A stretch of DNA of 64,000 bases from Diadema setosum (Eukaryota; Echinodermata; Echinoidea; Diadematoida; Diadematidae), in NCBI GenBank assembly GCA_033980235.1, contig CM067059.1, forward strand, positions 15,882,100 to 15,946,099, given 5' to 3'. Every line of letters begins with the position of its first letter. Within the stretch, counting starts at the first letter, position 1. This document shows positions 59,751 through 64,000 of this stretch, piece after piece. The position numbers and the translations under genes were made by a program. A model generated the notes under the pieces. It ran no database searches. It saw only the letters and a list, made by a program, of their open reading frames with translations, and was not told where the DNA came from.

Positions 59751-60284
59751 AGGATCGAACAAAGGATCGAACGTCTTGCTACGACCTGTGACCAGCTGAC
59801 AAAGAAGGTGAAAGATCTCGAAACATCACTCGACGAGCAGGAGCAGTACTCGCGCCGCCAATGTTTGAGGATCTATGGCGTTCCTGAGCACCACGGTGAA
59901 GACACCGATGACCTCGTCATTTCTCTTGCAGCCAAGATGGGTGTAAACCTGGACAAGCACGACCTCGACCGCAGCCACCGGATCGCCCCGAAACGCTCAT
60001 CGGCCACAGCACCGTCTCAGTCTACACGTCCGAAGCCCCTGATCGTGAAGTTTGCGAGATACAATGCCCGTCGCTCGATGTTCGCTGCCAAATCGAAACT
60101 GAAGGGATCTGGTATCGTCATCCGTGAGGATCTGACGACATCGCGACAAGACCTGTTCTACAAAGCATCTTCTCACCAGAACACCAGGTACACGTGGTCC
60201 ATTGATGGGAGAATCTTCTCACTGACGAGAGACGGTCGGAAAGTACCAGTGAGGAACTCAAACGATCTGGAACGACTGGACTAG
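59751..60284 (+). CDS. LINE ORF1 protein, 5'-truncated (L1-ORF1-like)
   Basis: Open from the left edge of the element (just after TAA at 59748) to TAG at 60284, with no ATG in the first part, so the N-terminus is lost. It has a short coiled-coil-like start (CDQLTKKVKDLETSL), then EQYSRRQCLRIYGVPE, which is the start of the RRM fold in L1-type ORF1 proteins. LDRSHRIAP, IVKFARYNARRSMF, VIREDLT and TWSIDGRIFSL of the C-terminal domain follow. Such proteins bind and chaperone the element RNA (family knowledge). Its codons are GC-rich, unlike ORF2. Confidence 0.75.
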   Translation, partial: RIEQRIERLATTCDQLTKKVKDLETSLDEQEQYSRRQCLRIYGVPEHHGEDTDDLVISLAAKMGVNLDKHDLDRSHRIAPKRSSATAPSQSTRPKPLIVKFARYNARRSMFAAKSKLKGSGIVIREDLTTSRQDLFYKASSHQNTRYTWSIDGRIFSLTRDGRKVPVRNSNDLERLD

Positions 60285-60336
60285 CGTGAAGTGTAGTTAT
60301 CAATTGTTCATTTCTGTTTGTTCGTATTTGTTTGTT

Positions 60337-63285
60337 ATGGACAGAGCTGTAAATAGTGATTTAGATTTTGACAGTAATTTTGATTGTTCGTACATAAATC
60401 TCAATGAATTTTGTAAAATACATCATGATATTTCTCAGTTTAGTTTATTACATTACAATGCGAGGAGTCTTAAGAGAAATTTTGATAATATAATTGGTGA
60501 TTTGACGATATTGAATTTCCCGTTTTCTGTTATTGGGATTAGTGAGACATGGATGACTGACAATGGTAGTTTGTTTTCTTTAGATGGTTACACTTTATAT
60601 AATTCTAATCGAATTTCCGGACGCGGTGGTGGAGTTGCGTTGTTTGTTAGAGATTATTTGAAGGTTTCAGTGATAAACAGTATATCATTTCATGTCCAAG
60701 ATGTGGAGTCTTTATTTGTAAGTTTTGAATATCAAAATCATAAAAATATTGTTGTTGGTGTAATATATCGCAATCCCTCTAGTAATGAAAAGGATTTTCT
60801 TAGTGAATTTGACAGTATCATAAACGAAATGCGTAATATTTCCAAATATATTTACATTATGGGTGATTTCAATATAAATTTATTACATTATGATACACAT
60901 CCCAATGTACAAACGCATTTAGATTCATTATACTCTCATGGTTTATTTCCTGTGATAGATAAACCAACCCGTGTAACTAAGGATTCTGCAACTCTTATTG
61001 ATAATGTTTATACTAGTGTTATTAACGAAAACGGTTTATCTGGAATACTGTTATCAGACTCTAGCGACCATTTCCCAATCTTTCACATGTCTAGCATCAA
61101 AATTCATTCCAAGGTTTTACCCAGTCAAAAATCATCTTCGCGATATATAACCTCTTCAATGATTCATGTCTTTCTTTCTGATTTGAAAAACACTGATTGG
61201 ACCGATGTTTTAACCTCAAATGATGTTGATGTAGCGTATGATACGTTTCTCTATAGTTTTTTGTCTCTTTGCGATAAACATATGCCCCTGAAAGAGCAAA
61301 AGCCCAAGATTCACAAAAATTTGAAGAAACCATGGATAACTCGAGCTTTGCTCAATTCTATTAGAAGGAAAAATACTCTTTTTAAGCGATTTCATTTTTG
61401 CCCAACTGTTGAAAATGAAATTAGTTATAAAAGATATCGCAATAAACTTAATTCGTCTTTGCGTTTTGCGAAAAGAAAGTATTATTATGATAAATTCCAT
61501 GCATTTAAAGGCAACATGAAAAAAACCTGGTCTTTTTTGAATGACTTACTTGGTAGAAATATTTCGAAAGCATCACATGGTATTTGTTATAACGGCAAAG
61601 AGTTACATGATTCTTCCGATATTGCAAACACATTCAATGATTTTTTTGTGAGTATCGGTACCTCATTATCACGATCACTCCCTGTTACCGATGTGAATTT
61701 TTCCAGTTTTATGCCGAAAATGTTCGATAAATCAATGTTCTTTAATCCCATCTCTGAATGTGAAATTATCGATGTCATCAGGAGCATCAATCAAAGTAAA
61801 AGTCCGGGATATGATAATGTATCTATTGATATTGTTAAACCAAGTATATATTTTATAAGTAAACCTTTGACATATATATGTAATCTATCTTTACAAACTG
61901 GTATTTTTCCGTCGAAAATGAAACTAGCTAAAGTAATACCTGTTCATAAGAAGAATTCTATGTCTGACTGTGGGAATTATAGACCAATTTCTGTACTGCC
62001 ACTATTTTCTAAGATACTCGAGAGACTTGTTCATAATAGACTGTATAATTATTTGACAAGAAATAGTTTGCTTACTTCTCAGCAGTATGGATTTAGGAAA
62101 AATTGTTCCACTGAATTTGCAATTATTCATTTATATGATAAAATTTTGAAGTATATTGATATTAACAGACATGCAGTCGCCATTTTCATGGATTTGTCGA
62201 AGGCTTTCGATACTTTGTCACACTCGATATTGTTATCAAAGTTACAGTATTATGGCATTAGAGGTATACCCTATCTTTGGTTCAAAAGTTATTTGAGTAG
62301 CCGGAAACAGTTTTCTGTGTATCAAGGTCACTCATCCAATCCCAAAATTATTTCATCAGGTGTACCCCAAGGTTCGATTCTGGGACCATTGTTATTTTTG
62401 ATTTACATAAATGATCTGGTCAATTGTTCACAATTTTTTGACTTTGTTTTATTCGCTGATGACACAACTTTAATTGCCTCCCATCAAAATTTTGAGATTT
62501 TGGTCAGTAGGATTAATATTGATTTGGATAGAATATATAATTGGCTTATTTGTAATAAATTATCTTTGAATATTTTGAAAACGAAATTTTCTGTCTACAG
62601 AAACAGACAAAATAGAAGATCATGTTATGATAATGTCCATCTTTATATTAATAATACTTTGATAGAGCAATGCTCTGTTGTCCAATACCTTGGGGTACAA
62701 CTCGATGACTGCTTGACGTGGGATTCTCATATAAATTTTGTCTGTGGTAAAGTATCCCGGATTGTCGGAGTTATGAATAATCTGAAAAATATATTGCCTT
62801 GTAATGTCCTTTTGTTATTATACAACACTTTCATTTTACCTCATATAATGTATTGTAATGTGTTATGGGCTTCGTTACATCCCTTTAAAGTGTCAAGAGT
62901 GCTACGACTCCAGAAGAAAGCACTCCGCGTTTGCGCGAACACTCATTATCTTGCTCCGTCAAAACCATTGTTCCTCCGCTTTCACACATTGAATGTCCAT
63001 GACTGCAATGTCTTACAAGTTGCTTCTTTGATGCACAGGTATTTTACCAAGAGCCTTCCCCCTTACCTCGCCGAAATGTTTTGTTTGAATGATAAAGTGC
63101 ATAGTTACAACACCCGTCAGTCATCCAAATTCCACCGCTGGAAAATGGAAACAAACATCCATTCAAAATCAGTTCGTCACCTCGGTCCGGTCATTTGGAA
63201 TTCACTACCGTCCAGTATTCGAAATCTACAATTTAACAGGTCTTTTAAAAAACAACTTAAAATATTTCTCCTCGCTAAATACTAG
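60337..63285 (+). CDS. LINE ORF2: APE-type endonuclease and reverse transcriptase
   Basis: 982 aa from the ATG at 60337, 52 nt after the ORF1 stop. The frame is open further upstream, to a GTG at 60286, but the ATG begins the conserved-looking protein. Endonuclease motifs: LLHYNARSL (Asn41), SETW (Glu70), GRGGGVALFV, IYRNPS, GDFN (Asp177), SDHF (Asp244-His245). Reverse transcriptase: GYDNVSIDIVKPS, NYRPISVLPLFSKILERL, YGFRKNCST, MDLSKAFDTL, GVPQGSILGPLLF (from residue 675), FADDT (Asp708-Asp709), LGVQLDDCLTW. The C-terminus has the GPVIWNSLPSSIR block of CR1/L2-type elements. No stop or frameshift interrupts it, and all catalytic residues I can place are present. Confidence 0.93.
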   Translation: MDRAVNSDLDFDSNFDCSYINLNEFCKIHHDISQFSLLHYNARSLKRNFDNIIGDLTILNFPFSVIGISETWMTDNGSLFSLDGYTLYNSNRISGRGGGVALFVRDYLKVSVINSISFHVQDVESLFVSFEYQNHKNIVVGVIYRNPSSNEKDFLSEFDSIINEMRNISKYIYIMGDFNINLLHYDTHPNVQTHLDSLYSHGLFPVIDKPTRVTKDSATLIDNVYTSVINENGLSGILLSDSSDHFPIFHMSSIKIHSKVLPSQKSSSRYITSSMIHVFLSDLKNTDWTDVLTSNDVDVAYDTFLYSFLSLCDKHMPLKEQKPKIHKNLKKPWITRALLNSIRRKNTLFKRFHFCPTVENEISYKRYRNKLNSSLRFAKRKYYYDKFHAFKGNMKKTWSFLNDLLGRNISKASHGICYNGKELHDSSDIANTFNDFFVSIGTSLSRSLPVTDVNFSSFMPKMFDKSMFFNPISECEIIDVIRSINQSKSPGYDNVSIDIVKPSIYFISKPLTYICNLSLQTGIFPSKMKLAKVIPVHKKNSMSDCGNYRPISVLPLFSKILERLVHNRLYNYLTRNSLLTSQQYGFRKNCSTEFAIIHLYDKILKYIDINRHAVAIFMDLSKAFDTLSHSILLSKLQYYGIRGIPYLWFKSYLSSRKQFSVYQGHSSNPKIISSGVPQGSILGPLLFLIYINDLVNCSQFFDFVLFADDTTLIASHQNFEILVSRINIDLDRIYNWLICNKLSLNILKTKFSVYRNRQNRRSCYDNVHLYINNTLIEQCSVVQYLGVQLDDCLTWDSHINFVCGKVSRIVGVMNNLKNILPCNVLLLLYNTFILPHIMYCNVLWASLHPFKVSRVLRLQKKALRVCANTHYLAPSKPLFLRFHTLNVHDCNVLQVASLMHRYFTKSLPPYLAEMFCLNDKVHSYNTRQSSKFHRWKMETNIHSKSVRHLGPVIWNSLPSSIRNLQFNRSFKKQLKIFLLAKY

Positions 63286-63665
63286 TTTCACATTTTTTTC
63301 ACACTTGATCCCCTATTTGTCTAACTCACCCAATACTGCGTTGCATTTTCTGTTATTTTCGTGTTTTCCAACTCCTCATAGTCAGGTGATCCCATCACTG
63401 CAAGCCCTCGAGGCTTTTACGGGACACCTTTTTCTTTCACTTTACTCCACTTCTCCCCTCTTGTTCTTTTTCTTTTTCTTTTTTAAGTCTGACTTTTTCA
63501 AAAGTCTGACTTGGTACTATAGTTTATTTCATGATGACCTATATGTCATCCCTTTGTGAATTGTATTGTGAACTATGTTATATTTCGTCCTTTTTAACTG
63601 TATATACTGTAAAGGTAGAAAGAAATAAAGGAGAGTCCTATGCTCTCGGTCAATCAATCAAAAAA
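63286..63665 (+). other. 3' UTR of the retrotransposon
   Basis: Pyrimidine-rich, with no coding frame of note. Contains AATAAA at 63624, a GAGAG/CTCTC hairpin and the terminal TCAATCAATC repeat with an A run. Confidence 0.65.
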
Positions 63666-63672
63666 AATAAAG

Positions 63673-64000
63673 TCACTAAGAATGTTGTACGTATGCAATG
63701 GTACAGTCATAAACAATAATATCGCTTCAATTATGTTACGCGCAATGAATGAACACTGACCTTTCAAGAATCATTTGCGCATGCGCTCAGGTGATGTCTC
63801 GTATCGTCAATCATGTAAAATTCTCTCTCTAAGATTTCCCAATGACTCATGGAAGCGATAAAAACTCACTGTTGTGTTAATTCCGCAACGATGATTAAAA
63901 CATAACGTCCTTTTCCGAGGTGCTAGCTAGTATGTTATGGATTGAATTTTTTTTTTTAAATGATTAATTACATTTTTTGTTATGCTCAAAACAGTATACT
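63673..64000. other. Right flank, no feature seen
   Basis: AT-rich flanking DNA to the window edge, with no gene or repeat recognised. Confidence 0.4.

Larger units (their letters stand above)
59753..63665 (+). mobile_element. Nearly full-length CR1/L2-type non-LTR retrotransposon
   Basis: Consists of a 5'-truncated ORF1, an intact ORF2 and a 3' UTR of about 380 bp ending TCAATCAATCAAAAAAAA. AATAAAG at 59746-59752 and 63666-63672 is a candidate 7-bp target duplication. A 12-bp tandem duplication (AAAGGATCGAAC) marks the left edge. Near the 3' end, AATAAA (63624-63629) and the hairpin GAGAGTCCTATGCTCTC are typical of elements whose RNA end is recognised by the reverse transcriptase. The intact ORF2 suggests a recent insertion. 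The clade within the CR1/L2 group is not resolved. Confidence 0.85.

Noticed and set aside
61097..61790. Minus-strand frames inside the retrotransposon
   Set aside because: Shadows of the strong + strand ORF2.
1..64000. CRISPR arrays, operons, phage or bacterial genes
   Set aside because: Introns, microsatellites and metazoan retroelements throughout; the tandem arrays seen are microsatellites or transposon parts.

Overview
This is an AT-rich, intron-rich metazoan window. Exons are small and phase-matched, simple repeats are abundant, and transposon relics are dense. A UST-type sulfotransferase, L1-ORF1-type plus CR1/L2-type retroelements, long foldback elements, many short TTAA-flanked inverted-repeat elements and scattered GGCCTA-rich motifs together suggest a marine deuterostome, most likely an echinoderm such as a sea urchin. 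That identification is inference, not proof.

Left end (1-9.3 kb, + strand): the 3' end of an unidentified gene. Two well-supported coding exons (5444-5636 and 6236-6281) and one or two upstream micro-exons encode a charged C-terminal tail, followed by a long apparent 3' UTR. From 9.3 to 16 kb lie microsatellites, a 1-kb TA-flanked foldback element, a near-perfect 357-bp palindromic TTAA element, and one possible membrane-anchor exon on the minus strand.

16.2-58.1 kb (- strand): one gene of about 42 kb with eight coding exons whose phases all fit (1008 nt, 335 aa). It encodes a type II membrane protein of the uronyl/heparan 2-O-sulfotransferase family. It keeps the fold landmarks, but the P-loop lysine and the 3'-phosphate-site serine appear to be replaced, so it may be an inactive or altered enzyme. 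Its 25-kb intron 2 is a transposon graveyard. That intron holds CR1-type endonuclease and reverse-transcriptase relics, a Ty3/Gypsy pol relic, a second LINE interrupted by a 2.36-kb TTAA-flanked insertion, a TTCGTTATTCCGAA foldback array, a tRNA-like SINE head, and several inverted-repeat elements.

Right end (59.7-63.7 kb, + strand): a nearly full-length, apparently young non-LTR retrotransposon. It has a 5'-truncated L1-type ORF1, an intact endonuclease-reverse transcriptase ORF2 of 982 aa, and a 3' UTR ending in a short TCAA repeat.

No rRNA, CRISPR array, operon or prokaryotic feature is present. The most unusual items are the degenerate sulfotransferase, the set of unrelated TTAA-flanked elements beginning AGGG/AGGT, and the LINE whose reading frame is restored when a TTAA insertion is removed.
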